Positions 47,511-56,907 of a stretch of 64,000 nt of DNA are shown here, piece after piece. Source of the stretch: Salinimicrobium xinjiangense DSM 19287. GTDB lineage: Bacteria > Bacteroidota > Bacteroidia > Flavobacteriales > Flavobacteriaceae. Positions within the stretch are counted from its first letter, which is position 1, and each line of letters begins with the position of its first letter. The stretch lies in contig NZ_AUIG01000023.1 of NCBI RefSeq assembly GCF_000423585.1, positions 1-64,000 of the forward strand. The letters are read 5' to 3'. Under the pieces are notes generated by a model. That model was not told the origin of the DNA and did not search any database. It saw only the letters and a program-made list of their open reading frames with translations. The translations under genes were made by a program, and so were the position numbers.

Positions 47511-49544
47511 ATGAAAGCCCACAATTTTTTGACATTTTTGACGCTGTATACCTTAGGAGTGTCTGCACAGCAAACTTCTGCTGTTGATTTTACTCACCTA
47601 CGGGCTGAAGTAACGATTGATCCTTTGAAACAAGCAGTTGCAGGTGATCTTCTTTTCACTTTCGACGTACTGACAAAAACCGACTCCATTTTTATAGATG
47701 CTCAAAAAATGAACTTTTCAGAAGTATTTCTGAACGGAGAAGAAGTGAAGTACGGTAACGATGAAAAAAGATTCTGGCTCACCGGAAAATTTTCGCCGGC
47801 AAAAGAGCAGCAGCTTAGCATGAGATACACTGCTGAGCCGAAGCAAACCATGTATTTCATCAGGACCAGTCCGCAGGAAGAGGCAGCGGAATTTCAGGTT
47901 TGGACACAGGGGCAGGGGAAAAATACGTCTCACTGGCTTCCCAGCTTCGATGATCCTGCAGAAAAACTGGAGTTTGATATCGCCTACATTTATCCTTCAG
48001 GCAAATGGATTATTGGCAACGGCGAATTAGAGGCACATCAAGAGAGAAAGGATTCTCTTGCGCTGTGGCAGTTCAACATGGATAAGCCCATGAGCAGTTA
48101 TCTTGTGGCAATGGCAGCAGGTGATTTCGAGAATGAGACCAGGTATTCGAAAAGCGGAATTACCATGGAGTTTTATTTTCCTCCGGGTTTAGAGGTAAGG
48201 GTAGAACCCACTTACCGACACAGCGAATTTCTTATGGATTTCTTTGAAGAGGAAACAGGTTTTGCCTATCCCTGGAATAATTACAAGCAGATCCCCGTTC
48301 AGGATTTTCTTTATGCGGGGATGGAAAACACCGGCACTACTATTTTTTCAGATATTTTCCTGATTGACTCCATTGGTTATAATGACCAGAATTATATAAA
48401 TATTAATGCACATGAATTAGCTCATCAATGGTTCGGGAATCTGATAACAGCTGCTTCGCCTGAAGATCACTGGCTGCAGGAAGGTTTCGCAACCTATTAC
48501 GCTCTTCTTGCTGAAAAAGAAATTTTTGGAGATGATTACTACTACCGGAAATTATTCAAAACGGCCGAAGAGCTCAAACAACTCAGTGACTCAGGTAAAG
48601 GACAAGCTTTGGTAGGCCGCAATGGAAGTTCGCTCACCTACTATCAGAAAGGAGCCTGGGCTCTGCATATTCTCAATGAAACCATTGGAAAATCGGCCTT
48701 TGATCTGGGAGTAAAAAATTACCTTGAGAAGTATCAATTCGCTACGGCTTCGACCGCGCAGTTCTTAGCCGAAATGGAATTGGCAAGTGGAAAAGATCTT
48801 TCAGCTTTTGAAAAAAACTGGTTAAGGCAATCTGCTTTCCAGGGAACAGAAGCCCTGGAATCTCTCAAAAAGTCTCCTTTCATTCAAAAATATTTGGAGC
48901 TGGCGGCTGCCAAGCCTTTTCCTGTTTCAGATAAAAGAAATTTGCTGCGGAATGCTTTTCGTTTTCCGGTGAATGATTACCTGGGGCAGGAAGCGGTATT
49001 GCAATTAGCTCTGGAAGATCCTGTTGAGGTGGCCGACCTTTACAAAAAGGCTTTTTCAAGCGGAAATCTTTTTACCCGGCAGGCTATTGCCTTTTCCTTA
49101 CAGCAGATTCCGCCGCAATTAAAATCTGAATATGAAGGTTTGCTTAAAGATGATTCTTATCTCACCCGGGAAATGGCTTTATATAACCTGTGGATGAATT
49201 TTCCGGAAGACAGGATGGAATATTTGAACTCACTACAAGGAATTGAAGGTCTGCCCGACAAGAATATTGAAACTCTTTGGCTGGCGCTTAGTCTCGCCAC
49301 AGCCGAAGTTCCTGCTGCGTCAAAAAGGCGATATTTTAAGAAGCTTTCAGAATATACAGCACCTTATCAAAAATTCCAGGTAAGAGAAAAGGCTTTTGGC
49401 TATTTGTATCAGCTCAATGCTTTTGATGAGAATACAATCCAAAACCTTCAGGAAGCTACACTGCATCATAACAGCCGTTTTCGTGCATTTTCACGCGAAT
49501 TGCTCAAAAAGCTTCAGGAGCAAGGGTTAGTTAGTGGTCAGTGA
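47511..49544 (+). CDS. M1 family metallopeptidase (aminopeptidase N-like), exported
   Basis: Protein of 677 aa with a signal peptide (FLTFLTLYTLGVSAQQ). Catalytic zinc site H301-E302-x-x-H305 (HELAHQW) with E324 in WLQEGF, and a GxMEN-type motif in YAGMENTGTTIF. Aminopeptidase acting on exported or environmental peptides. TATATTTG (47499-47506) is a perfect -7 box so close to the ATG that the message may be almost leaderless. The last four codons and stop (VSGQ-TGA) already lie in the 7-bp repeat tract that follows. Confidence 0.94.
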   Translation: MKAHNFLTFLTLYTLGVSAQQTSAVDFTHLRAEVTIDPLKQAVAGDLLFTFDVLTKTDSIFIDAQKMNFSEVFLNGEEVKYGNDEKRFWLTGKFSPAKEQQLSMRYTAEPKQTMYFIRTSPQEEAAEFQVWTQGQGKNTSHWLPSFDDPAEKLEFDIAYIYPSGKWIIGNGELEAHQERKDSLALWQFNMDKPMSSYLVAMAAGDFENETRYSKSGITMEFYFPPGLEVRVEPTYRHSEFLMDFFEEETGFAYPWNNYKQIPVQDFLYAGMENTGTTIFSDIFLIDSIGYNDQNYININAHELAHQWFGNLITAASPEDHWLQEGFATYYALLAEKEIFGDDYYYRKLFKTAEELKQLSDSGKGQALVGRNGSSLTYYQKGAWALHILNETIGKSAFDLGVKNYLEKYQFATASTAQFLAEMELASGKDLSAFEKNWLRQSAFQGTEALESLKKSPFIQKYLELAAAKPFPVSDKRNLLRNAFRFPVNDYLGQEAVLQLALEDPVEVADLYKKAFSSGNLFTRQAIAFSLQQIPPQLKSEYEGLLKDDSYLTREMALYNLWMNFPEDRMEYLNSLQGIEGLPDKNIETLWLALSLATAEVPAASKRRYFKKLSEYTAPYQKFQVREKAFGYLYQLNAFDENTIQNLQEATLHHNSRFRAFSRELLKKLQEQGLVSGQ

Positions 49545-50010
49545 TCGGTGATCAGTGGTCAGAAGAAGTCTGCAGTGCGCAGTAAGTAGTAGGCAGTATT
49601 TCCCGAATTTCCAAATTACAAGCACCAAATTCCAAAAAGAGATTTGAGAATGTGTTGATTTGAAAATTTGAGAATGAAAAGAATGAGAAGAATAGGCTGT
49701 TTGTTATGATGTCTATTGAAATCTGCGGAAATCAGCGAGATCAGCGGGAAACATCTCCATACAGTTTTTCTTATAGAGAAAATTTTCCAGATTTCACACT
49801 AAGCAAAATAAGAAGAATTAAGAACACAAAGAAATTAATGCACAGTGGAAAGTGGACAGAGGGCAGAGGGCAGTTAAAACTCACAACACGGAACACGCAA
49901 CACGGAACACGCAACGCAACGCGCAACCTGGAACCTGCAACCGCACCTGAAACCCGCCACCTGCAACCAAACCACAGACCTTAAACTTTGAACTTTAAAC
50001 CTTGAACCCG
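49530..50010. repeat. degenerate heptamer repeat tract 2
   Basis: About 480 bp, mostly of period-7 units that change type along the tract: GTGATCA/GTGGTCA (49530-49565); GCAGTAA-like (about 49568-49600); GAGGGCA (about 49850-49870); ACACGGA/ACACGCA, with the 14-mer ACACGGAACACGCA twice (49890-49920); ACCTGGA/ACCTGCA; and finally ACTTTGA (to 50008), which recurs at 22225-22253. In the middle, TCTGCGGAAATCAGCGAGATC is also repetitive. A 92-codon ORF at 49706-49984 follows the repeats and is not taken as a gene. Confidence 0.75.
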
Positions 50011-50012
50011 GT

Positions 50013-50534
50013 TTACCATAAATTCTTCACTTCCTTCTTGATATAACCCAGTCCTGTTTCACTTGGCGGTTGTTGATCGATAAGAGAGGTCAAAATTTGC
50101 TGCCTTAATGCATCTGCGGTTTCAATTTCTTCTTTGGCTGCAGTCTTACGTATGTTATTGATCGTTGCGTTCTTGGATGCCTTTATGACATTCCAGCATT
50201 CGTCTGTGATATATATCTGCTGCGCAAGGTTGTGCTCGAATTCCTGCTCAATCGTTTTGATAAGCAGCGTAGCGTAATCTTCCTTGTTATTTCTAACGGG
50301 TTTAATCCTTACCAAAAGATTACCGGGGGCAATTCGCTCGAGGAACAACGCCATACGTTCATAAGCCTGCAACCTAACAGGTAATGCATGTTTCTGGGCC
50401 TCCTTGTGAAGAAGGAATCTCCGCCGGCGTTCTTCGTTTCGGGTGTGAAGGTTAAAAAAATAGAAGGCAATGACGCCTACAACTACTGCCGGTAATAAAT
50501 AGAACAGCAACTGTAAAATAGAATCTTCTGTCAT
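50013..50534 (-). CDS. hypothetical protein with one N-terminal transmembrane helix
   Basis: Protein of 173 aa. One transmembrane segment (LQLLFYLLPAVVVGVIAFYF), then a basic stretch (NEERRRRFLLHKEAQKHALP) and an alpha-helical cytoplasmic domain (LQAYERMALFLERIAPGNLL ... DECWNVIKASKNATINNIRK). Family name unknown to me, though the pattern is common in Flavobacteria. It lies 7 nt downstream of the glutamate-synthase-like gene, so probably in the same transcript. Confidence 0.78.
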   Translation of the reverse strand: MTEDSILQLLFYLLPAVVVGVIAFYFFNLHTRNEERRRRFLLHKEAQKHALPVRLQAYERMALFLERIAPGNLLVRIKPVRNNKEDYATLLIKTIEQEFEHNLAQQIYITDECWNVIKASKNATINNIRKTAAKEEIETADALRQQILTSLIDQQPPSETGLGYIKKEVKNLW

Positions 50535-50541
50535 AGGTTTA

Positions 50542-52161
50542 CTATTGTTCTGAGACCGAAGTATCTTCGGTTTCCACTTCTTTTACGTCGGTTTCTTCTC
50601 CTTTTCTGTATGAGCCCCCTAAGTTAGGACATCCTGCCAAAGTAGCAACAGAATCGAAAGGAACTTTTGTTTTGTTGTACATAAAGGTCTTGGCCAGTGT
50701 TTTCGCAATAAACCTGTCTCCGAGATTAATTTCTACGTCATCCATGGTGAACTGGCACGGGTGTTCATAGCCGCAGGCATGGGTGATCTCCAGGAGCTCT
50801 TTCCTGAAATTGGTGAAATAATAATTGACTCTTTCAGACTTATCCTTAACATTTATTCCTGCCTGCAGCCATCTGTTCTGAGTCGCAACTCCCGTAGGGC
50901 AGGTATTGGTATGGCAGGATTTGGCCTGTATGCAGCCAATACTGAGCATGGCCTCCCTTGCAACACTTATACAATCGGCACCCATGGCGAATGCCATAGC
51001 AGCTTTGGCAGGAAAGCCCAGTTTGGCACTACCTATAAACACTATTCTGTTGGTGAGATCCCTGGCCTGGAATATTTTATAGACATCTGTAAATCCATAA
51101 GTCCATGGGAGCGCCACATGATCGGCAAAACTTGGTGGTGCAGCACCCGTTCCTCCTTCGCCGCCATCAATGGCCAGGAAATCGGGTCCCCGGTCAGTTT
51201 CGGCCATTATAGTTGCCAATTCCTCCCACTCATCCAGTTTTCCGATAGCTGCTTTCACACCAACAGGTAACCCGGTACTTTCGGCTATATCTTCTATGAA
51301 GTCAACCATCTCCTGCATGTTGCTGAAAGTGCTGTGGGAAGGAGGGGAAAGAACGTCCTTCCCCATGGGAACATGTCTTATTTCTGAGATCTCTTTGGTG
51401 ATTTTTGATGCCGGAAGCACTCCGCCTTTCCCAGGTTTTGCTCCTTGCGAAAGCTTCACCTCAATTGCTCTGATCTGCGGATTGTCTTCCACAAGCTTCA
51501 CCAGTTTGTCCATAGAGAAGGTTCCATCCGGATTTCGTATTCCGAAATAACCGGTACCTATTTGAAAAATTACATCGGCACCCTTTTTATGGTAAGGGGA
51601 TAATCCGCCTTCTCCTGTGTTGTGAAAGGCGTATGCTTTTTTGCAGCCTTTATTTAAGGATTCAATAGCTCTTGCCGAAAGGGAGCCAAAGCTCATGGCC
51701 GAGACATTAATTACAGATGCCGGTCTGTACGGTCTGCGTCTTTTGTGGTATTCTCCCATTACTTTGGCGCAGGCGAGGAAGTAAGGATCCTTTCGGTTAA
51801 TATGATCTGTAGGCATGCGATACGGGATGACCGCATTATTGATAAAGACGTAGTTTACTTCATAGATGTCCTGATCTGTACCAAAACCTTCATAATTATT
51901 CTCGTTCTTAGAAGAAGCATAAACCCATCCCCTTTCAATCCGGTTAAAAGGTTTTTCTTCCCGGTTTCCGGCCACGATGTACTGGCGTAGCTCGGGACCA
52001 ATACTTTCAAGCATATACCTGAAATGTCCCACCAGGGGAAAATTGTGCAGAATGGTGTGCTTTTTATTTATAAAGACATCGTAGATTATGACAAACGCCA
52101 GGAAAATGATGATCCACATCCACCAGGAAATATCTCCTAAAAAGCTAAGAATATTATCCAT
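50542..52161 (-). CDS. FMN-binding glutamate synthase family protein
   Basis: Protein of 539 aa. N-terminal transmembrane helix (WWMWIIIFLAFVIIYDVF), then the GltB-type FMN barrel: NTGEGGLSPYHKKGADVIFQ, EVKLSQGAKPGKGGVLP, LAIDGGEGGTGAAPPSF and the Fe-S cysteines in CIQAKSCHTNTCPTGVATQ. It lacks the glutaminase and GXGXG domains of full GltB, so it is a stand-alone synthase-domain protein whose reaction is unproven; the membrane helix is typical of this subgroup. First gene of a likely two-gene operon. Confidence 0.9.
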   Translation of the reverse strand: MDNILSFLGDISWWMWIIIFLAFVIIYDVFINKKHTILHNFPLVGHFRYMLESIGPELRQYIVAGNREEKPFNRIERGWVYASSKNENNYEGFGTDQDIYEVNYVFINNAVIPYRMPTDHINRKDPYFLACAKVMGEYHKRRRPYRPASVINVSAMSFGSLSARAIESLNKGCKKAYAFHNTGEGGLSPYHKKGADVIFQIGTGYFGIRNPDGTFSMDKLVKLVEDNPQIRAIEVKLSQGAKPGKGGVLPASKITKEISEIRHVPMGKDVLSPPSHSTFSNMQEMVDFIEDIAESTGLPVGVKAAIGKLDEWEELATIMAETDRGPDFLAIDGGEGGTGAAPPSFADHVALPWTYGFTDVYKIFQARDLTNRIVFIGSAKLGFPAKAAMAFAMGADCISVAREAMLSIGCIQAKSCHTNTCPTGVATQNRWLQAGINVKDKSERVNYYFTNFRKELLEITHACGYEHPCQFTMDDVEINLGDRFIAKTLAKTFMYNKTKVPFDSVATLAGCPNLGGSYRKGEETDVKEVETEDTSVSEQ

Positions 52162-52339
52162 AGTTAATTTTTTGACTTAAAAATAGAAGTTACTTTATAA
52201 TGCAGCTGTTTCAAAATAATTTCATTTAAAAAAAATATAAGATAGCAGGCCGCTGTGTTATTGAGTCTGAAAAGATATGAGCAACAGGTTTAGTTTTTGG
52301 TCCATTTTAGTTATTTTCACCCCTTAAAAGAAGTTTATA

Positions 52340-54661
52340 TTGGAATCTTATTTAGCCGAATTAAATGATGCGCAGAGAGCTCCCGTTCTTCAGAAAGATG
52401 GAGCCATGATCGTGATTGCCGGCGCAGGATCCGGAAAGACCCGGGTACTTACTTACAGGATCGCTTATCTTATGAGTCAGGGTGTCGACGCCTTTAATAT
52501 TCTCGCTTTGACCTTTACCAATAAGGCGGCAAGGGAGATGAAGACGCGTATTGCCAAAATTGTAGGTAATAGTGAAGCCAAGAATCTCTGGATGGGAACC
52601 TTTCACTCCATCTTTGCCAAGATGTTGAGGTTTGAAGCAGATAAACTCGGCTATCCTTCCAATTTTACAATTTACGACACACAGGATTCCCAAAGGCTCA
52701 TCTCGGCCATCATAAAGGAAATGGGATTGGATAAGGATGTTTATAAATACAAACAAGTTTACTCCAGGATCTCTTCCTATAAGAACAGCCTGATCACGGT
52801 GAAGGCATATTTTCAAAATCCCGAATTAATGGAAGCCGATGCCATGTCTAAAAAGCCAAGGCTGGGGGAGATCTACAAAGAGTACGTAGATCGCTGTTTT
52901 AAGGCGGGAGCAATGGATTTTGACGACCTGCTGCTTAAAACAAACGAACTTCTTAACAGATTTCCCGATGTGCTTCAGAAGTATCAGAACCGCTTCAGGT
53001 ATATACTTGTTGATGAGTACCAGGATACAAATCATTCCCAGTACCTAATTGTAAAAGCACTTTCAGATAAATTTCAGAATATCTGTGTGGTAGGTGATGA
53101 TGCTCAGAGTATCTACGCCTTCCGGGGAGCAAACATCAATAACATCCTGAACTTCCAGAAGGATTATGATGATGTACAAATGTACCGCCTGGAGCAGAAT
53201 TACCGGTCGACCAAAAATATTGTAGAGGCTGCAAATTCCATTATAGAAAAAAATAAGACCCGCCTGGAAAAGGTAGTATGGACGGCAAATGACGAAGGTC
53301 CAAAGATCGTAGTCAACCGTCTGCTCACCGATGGGGAAGAGGGACGTTTTGTAGCAAGTTCCATTTTTGACAACAAGATGGAAAAGCAAATGAAGAATGG
53401 AGACTTTGCTATTCTTTACCGCACCAATGCCCAAAGCCGGGCAATGGAGGATGCCCTGCGGAAAAAAGATATTGCTTATCGCATTTATGGGGGACTTTCC
53501 TTTTACCAGAGAAAAGAGATCAAGGATGTACTTTCTTATTTAAGATTGTTGATCAATCCAAAGGATGAAGAGGCGCTAAAGCGGGTGATAAATTATCCCG
53601 CCCGTGGGATTGGACAAACTACCATTGACCGTCTTACGATAGCAGCAAATCATTATAAAAGATCAATTTTTGAGATCATTGAAAATCTTGATAAAATTGA
53701 TTTGAAGATCAACCGGGGAACTAAAAATAAACTGGAGAACTTTGCCAACATGATCAAAAGTTTCCAGATCATGAACGAGACGGCAGATGCTTTTACTATA
53801 GCCGAAACTGTAGCCAAGAAAACAGGTCTTTTACAGGAACTTAAAAAAGACGGAACTCCCGAAGGTATAGCACGAATTGAAAATATAGAGGAGCTTCTTA
53901 ACGGGATCAGAGATTTCGTAGAAGGACAAAAAGAACTGGCAGATACGACCGGCTCCCTTACCGAATTTCTTGAAGATGTAGCCCTGGCGACAGATATGGA
54001 TAAGGAAACGGGAGACGAAGACCACGTAGCGCTAATGACTATTCACCTCGCTAAAGGGCTCGAATTTCCTTATGTGTATATTGTAGGAATGGAGGAAGAC
54101 CTTTTCCCTTCGGCTATGAGTATGAACACCCGCTCGGAGCTCGAAGAGGAGCGACGCCTTTTTTATGTGGCACTAACCAGAGCAGAGAAGCAGGCCTTTC
54201 TTACCTATACCCAGTCCCGTTATCGCTGGGGCAAACTTGTAGATGCCGAGCCCAGCCGCTTTATTGAAGAAATAGAACCAAAGTTTCTTGATTATATGAT
54301 TCCTCAGGATGATTATAAATACAAGCCCCTAATTGATACTGATATTTTTGGAGAGGTGGATAAAAGTAAATTTCGCCAAACGAAGCCTGTTAATGGCACA
54401 CCGCCTCCCTCACATAAACCCACAGATGAACAATTGCGCAAACTCCGGAAATTAAGGCCGGCCGGTGCACCTGAAGCACCTTCTGCAGCTCCCTCTGTTA
54501 AACTGGAGAGAGGAGATGAGGTCGAGCACATGCGTTTTGGAAAAGGAAAGGTGTTAAATATTGAAGGTGTAGGGCAGGACAAAAAGGCCGAAATTGATTT
54601 TGAGAATGGTGGTATTAAGAAGCTATTGCTCAAATTTGCCAAATTAAAGATCCTGTCCTGA
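52340..54661 (+). CDS. uvrD: UvrD/PcrA-type ATP-dependent DNA helicase
   Basis: Protein of 773 aa. SF1A motifs intact: Walker A VIAGAGSGKTRVLTYR, LTFTNKAAREMKTR, DEYQDTNHSQY, GDDAQSIYAFRGA, LEQNYRS, MTIHLAKGLEFPYV and YVALTRAEK, with a C-terminal tudor-like tail (GDEVEHMRFGKGKVLNIEG). The best start is TTG 52340: a stop lies in frame at 52325-52327 and no ATG lies between, while the protein begins ESYLAELNDAQRAPV as family members do. Role in nucleotide excision and mismatch repair. Confidence 0.95.
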   Translation: MESYLAELNDAQRAPVLQKDGAMIVIAGAGSGKTRVLTYRIAYLMSQGVDAFNILALTFTNKAAREMKTRIAKIVGNSEAKNLWMGTFHSIFAKMLRFEADKLGYPSNFTIYDTQDSQRLISAIIKEMGLDKDVYKYKQVYSRISSYKNSLITVKAYFQNPELMEADAMSKKPRLGEIYKEYVDRCFKAGAMDFDDLLLKTNELLNRFPDVLQKYQNRFRYILVDEYQDTNHSQYLIVKALSDKFQNICVVGDDAQSIYAFRGANINNILNFQKDYDDVQMYRLEQNYRSTKNIVEAANSIIEKNKTRLEKVVWTANDEGPKIVVNRLLTDGEEGRFVASSIFDNKMEKQMKNGDFAILYRTNAQSRAMEDALRKKDIAYRIYGGLSFYQRKEIKDVLSYLRLLINPKDEEALKRVINYPARGIGQTTIDRLTIAANHYKRSIFEIIENLDKIDLKINRGTKNKLENFANMIKSFQIMNETADAFTIAETVAKKTGLLQELKKDGTPEGIARIENIEELLNGIRDFVEGQKELADTTGSLTEFLEDVALATDMDKETGDEDHVALMTIHLAKGLEFPYVYIVGMEEDLFPSAMSMNTRSELEEERRLFYVALTRAEKQAFLTYTQSRYRWGKLVDAEPSRFIEEIEPKFLDYMIPQDDYKYKPLIDTDIFGEVDKSKFRQTKPVNGTPPPSHKPTDEQLRKLRKLRPAGAPEAPSAAPSVKLERGDEVEHMRFGKGKVLNIEGVGQDKKAEIDFENGGIKKLLLKFAKLKILS

Positions 54662-54721
54662 GGTTAAGTAATTGTTATTCTTTAGGTTAGCTGCTGCCTT
54701 GTCTTTATCTTTAAAAGAAAA

Positions 54722-54934
54722 ATGATTAGAGAAGGCACAGAGGTTAAATGGAAATGGGGCAAAGGGACAGCAACGGGAAAGGTACAGAATACCTTTGACC
54801 ATGAAGTCACTCACACTATCAAAGGCACCCGTGTCACCCGTAAGGGAAAACCTGAGAATAAGGCCCTTTATATCAAACAGGATAATGGTAACGAAGTTTT
54901 GAAGCTGGAAAGCGAAGTGGAAAGAACTGACTGA
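54722..54934 (+). CDS. DUF2945 (hypervirulence-associated TUDOR) protein
   Basis: Protein of 70 aa; IREGTEVKWKWGKGTATGKVQ ... ENKALYIKQDNGNEVLKLESEV fits the DUF2945/HVA TUDOR family, a small SH3-like barrel of unknown function. It follows uvrD after 60 nt on the same strand; the link may be only positional. Confidence 0.87.
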   Translation: MIREGTEVKWKWGKGTATGKVQNTFDHEVTHTIKGTRVTRKGKPENKALYIKQDNGNEVLKLESEVERTD

Positions 54935-55004
54935 TTTTTATTAGAAAGAATTGTTATAAGCCTTTGAAATTTCGTAATTTTTGATGCATTTAAATCAATG
55001 AATT

Positions 55005-55625
55005 ATGGCAGAACTTATCAGGATTTATGAAGAAAATCCCAATCCGCGAGAAATAAAAAGAGTAGTTGACGCCCTGAGAGACGGGGCAGTGATCATTTAT
55101 CCCACAGACACAGTTTATGGTCTGGGCTGCGATATCACCAATAATAGTGCACTCGAAAGAATAGCTCATCTAAGAGGAGTAAAACTGGAGAAGGCCAATT
55201 TTTCCTTCATCTGTGAAAATTTGAGTAATCTCTCCGATTATGTGAGGCAAATAGATAACCAGACTTTCAAGATCCTTAAAAGGAATCTGCCAGGGCCATA
55301 TACTTTTGTGCTACCTGGAAATAATAATCTTCCCTCTGTATTTAAGAAGAAAAAAACGGTCGGAATAAGAGTTCCCGATAATAATATATGTCGGGCTCTT
55401 GTCTCCGGATTAGGTAATCCAATTGTTTCCACCTCAATAAAAGACGACGATGAAGTCCTTGAATACACAACAGACCCGGAACTTATCCTTGAAAAATGGG
55501 ATAAGCTGGTCGATATAGTCATTGACGGAGGTTACGGAGATAATATTCCTTCTACCGTAATTGATCTCACTACTGCCGAGCCCGAGGTTATCCGTGAAGG
55601 AAAGGGCAGTTTAGAAATATTGTAG
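55005..55625 (+). CDS. L-threonylcarbamoyladenylate synthase (Sua5/YciO/YrdC family)
   Basis: Protein of 206 aa, single YrdC domain (RDGAVIIYPTDTVYGLGCDI, KRNLPGPYTFVLPG, VGIRVPDN, PSTVIDLTTAEPEVIREGKG). It makes threonylcarbamoyl-AMP for t6A37 of tRNAs, though it could be the YciO paralogue. The C-terminal 15 nt overlap the convergent HExxH lipoprotein gene (55611-55625). Confidence 0.9.
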   Translation: MAELIRIYEENPNPREIKRVVDALRDGAVIIYPTDTVYGLGCDITNNSALERIAHLRGVKLEKANFSFICENLSNLSDYVRQIDNQTFKILKRNLPGPYTFVLPGNNNLPSVFKKKKTVGIRVPDNNICRALVSGLGNPIVSTSIKDDDEVLEYTTDPELILEKWDKLVDIVIDGGYGDNIPSTVIDLTTAEPEVIREGKGSLEIL

Positions 55626-56735
55626 TTCTCTAACTGTTTCGGGTAAGACTTTAAGGAGAAAATAGTCATGTAATTCCTGAGGAGAAAGGATCTGTCCCTT
55701 CTTTTTTGCAGCTTCTGCTAATAAATATCCTTCAAAAGAGGCTTGTTTTCTTTGGAGAGGAGTTCCATGGTGTTGTTCGAATTCAAAAGAGCAGTCTCCG
55801 GCCTGGTAAAAAAGTTCAAAGAATTCTTCTGCACGCTTCCAGTTAAAGGTTGCACCTCTTTTATGTGTCATGTAATAACCTGAAAAGAAATCGGCTTCCA
55901 GCTCGAGCATACGGGTTCTTTCTGCCGCGTCCATTTGGTTATCTGATGGATACCAGGAGTTCATAAAGTGAAACTGAATTTGGTGTGCCCATTCGTGTGT
56001 GACTATACCCGTCCAGACAATATCGTTCTGCAGTCCTGTTTCGGCAAATAGCTTAATAAGGCCATCCCCAACTACAATTTTTCCGTTTTGGGCAGCAAAT
56101 CCATCGCTTGAGATAAAGGGAGATCTTATTAACTCCGGGAATTTTTGGTTGAGAGCAATTATCGCATCTGCAAGTCGGTAAGCTTCTTCTTTGGATTCCA
56201 TGTCATTTATGGAGTACCAGTAAATATCGGCAAGACTCTCCCGATCCTCGAGGGTTTGATTATGTTGTCCCAAAATATTTATTTCCCGGTCTATATTCCA
56301 GAATCTCTCCAGGTCCCTTTCCAGCTTTCCCACGAATTGCGTGTGTATACTGTTGCTACCATAATAGTCACTGCCGATACCTAATTTAGCTGCCTGCCGG
56401 TTGAGGTATTTATAATGTGCCAGGTGATCTAGAGCTTCAGGGTTTGCAAGCAGTTTCTCGAAATAACGGCCGCTCACTTCCGCTAATTTTGTAGCTCCAC
56501 ATTCTGTAGGGGAAATAGCATTCAGCAATAGATCCTGCAGGTTTTCATTATGAGAGAAATCTTCCGGAGTTGTTATAAGAACGGCTTTTGATGGCTCATC
56601 CGGAATTTTCGCAAGTAAGCTTTCAACGGTAAATACAGTCTCTACCGCAGGATTTTCCAGATGTTCAGGTTCACAGGCTGTTCCCAAAAAGATCAACAGC
56701 ACCGGCAACAGAATTTTTGTGCAGATACGTAACAT
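55611..56735 (-). CDS. putative zinc-metallopeptidase lipoprotein (HExxH)
   Basis: Protein of 374 aa with lipoprotein signal (LLPVLLIFLGTAC). Around residue 245, THEWAHQIQFHF gives an HExxH zinc motif, followed by RMLELEADFFSGYYMTHKRG with a candidate third ligand, and HHGTPLQRKQASFEGYLLA further on. This arrangement resembles neutral zinc metallopeptidases of the YpfJ kind, but the overall family is not recognised, so proteolysis is inferred from the motif alone. Convergent with, and overlapping, the Sua5-family gene. Confidence 0.8.
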   Translation of the reverse strand: MLRICTKILLPVLLIFLGTACEPEHLENPAVETVFTVESLLAKIPDEPSKAVLITTPEDFSHNENLQDLLLNAISPTECGATKLAEVSGRYFEKLLANPEALDHLAHYKYLNRQAAKLGIGSDYYGSNSIHTQFVGKLERDLERFWNIDREINILGQHNQTLEDRESLADIYWYSINDMESKEEAYRLADAIIALNQKFPELIRSPFISSDGFAAQNGKIVVGDGLIKLFAETGLQNDIVWTGIVTHEWAHQIQFHFMNSWYPSDNQMDAAERTRMLELEADFFSGYYMTHKRGATFNWKRAEEFFELFYQAGDCSFEFEQHHGTPLQRKQASFEGYLLAEAAKKKGQILSPQELHDYFLLKVLPETVRELQYF

Positions 56736-56863
56736 AGCAGGTTTTTTTAAGTATTGGGTAGGGTGCTGTAAAAATAAGGGAAGGAAATGCTTTAAGAGTG
56801 TAGTTAACTGAATATTAACATGTTAAAGTTGTAGGAAAGGCTGAAGGAATATGTGGAAATAAA

Positions 56864-56887
56864 AAAGCCCGGCGCAGGCCGGGCTTT
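56864..56887 (-). terminator. terminator after the OmpA-family gene
   Basis: On the minus strand, AAAGCCCGGC / GCCGGGCTTT with loop CTGC, then TTTATT. Confidence 0.92.
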
Positions 56888-56907
56888 AAAAAATCTTTAG
56901 GTTCTGC

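Noticed and set aside
49706-49984. 92-codon open frame in the repeat tract
   Set aside because: It runs through period-7 repeats and its product is repetitive (RNTQHGTRNATRN); no family, signal or operon supports it.
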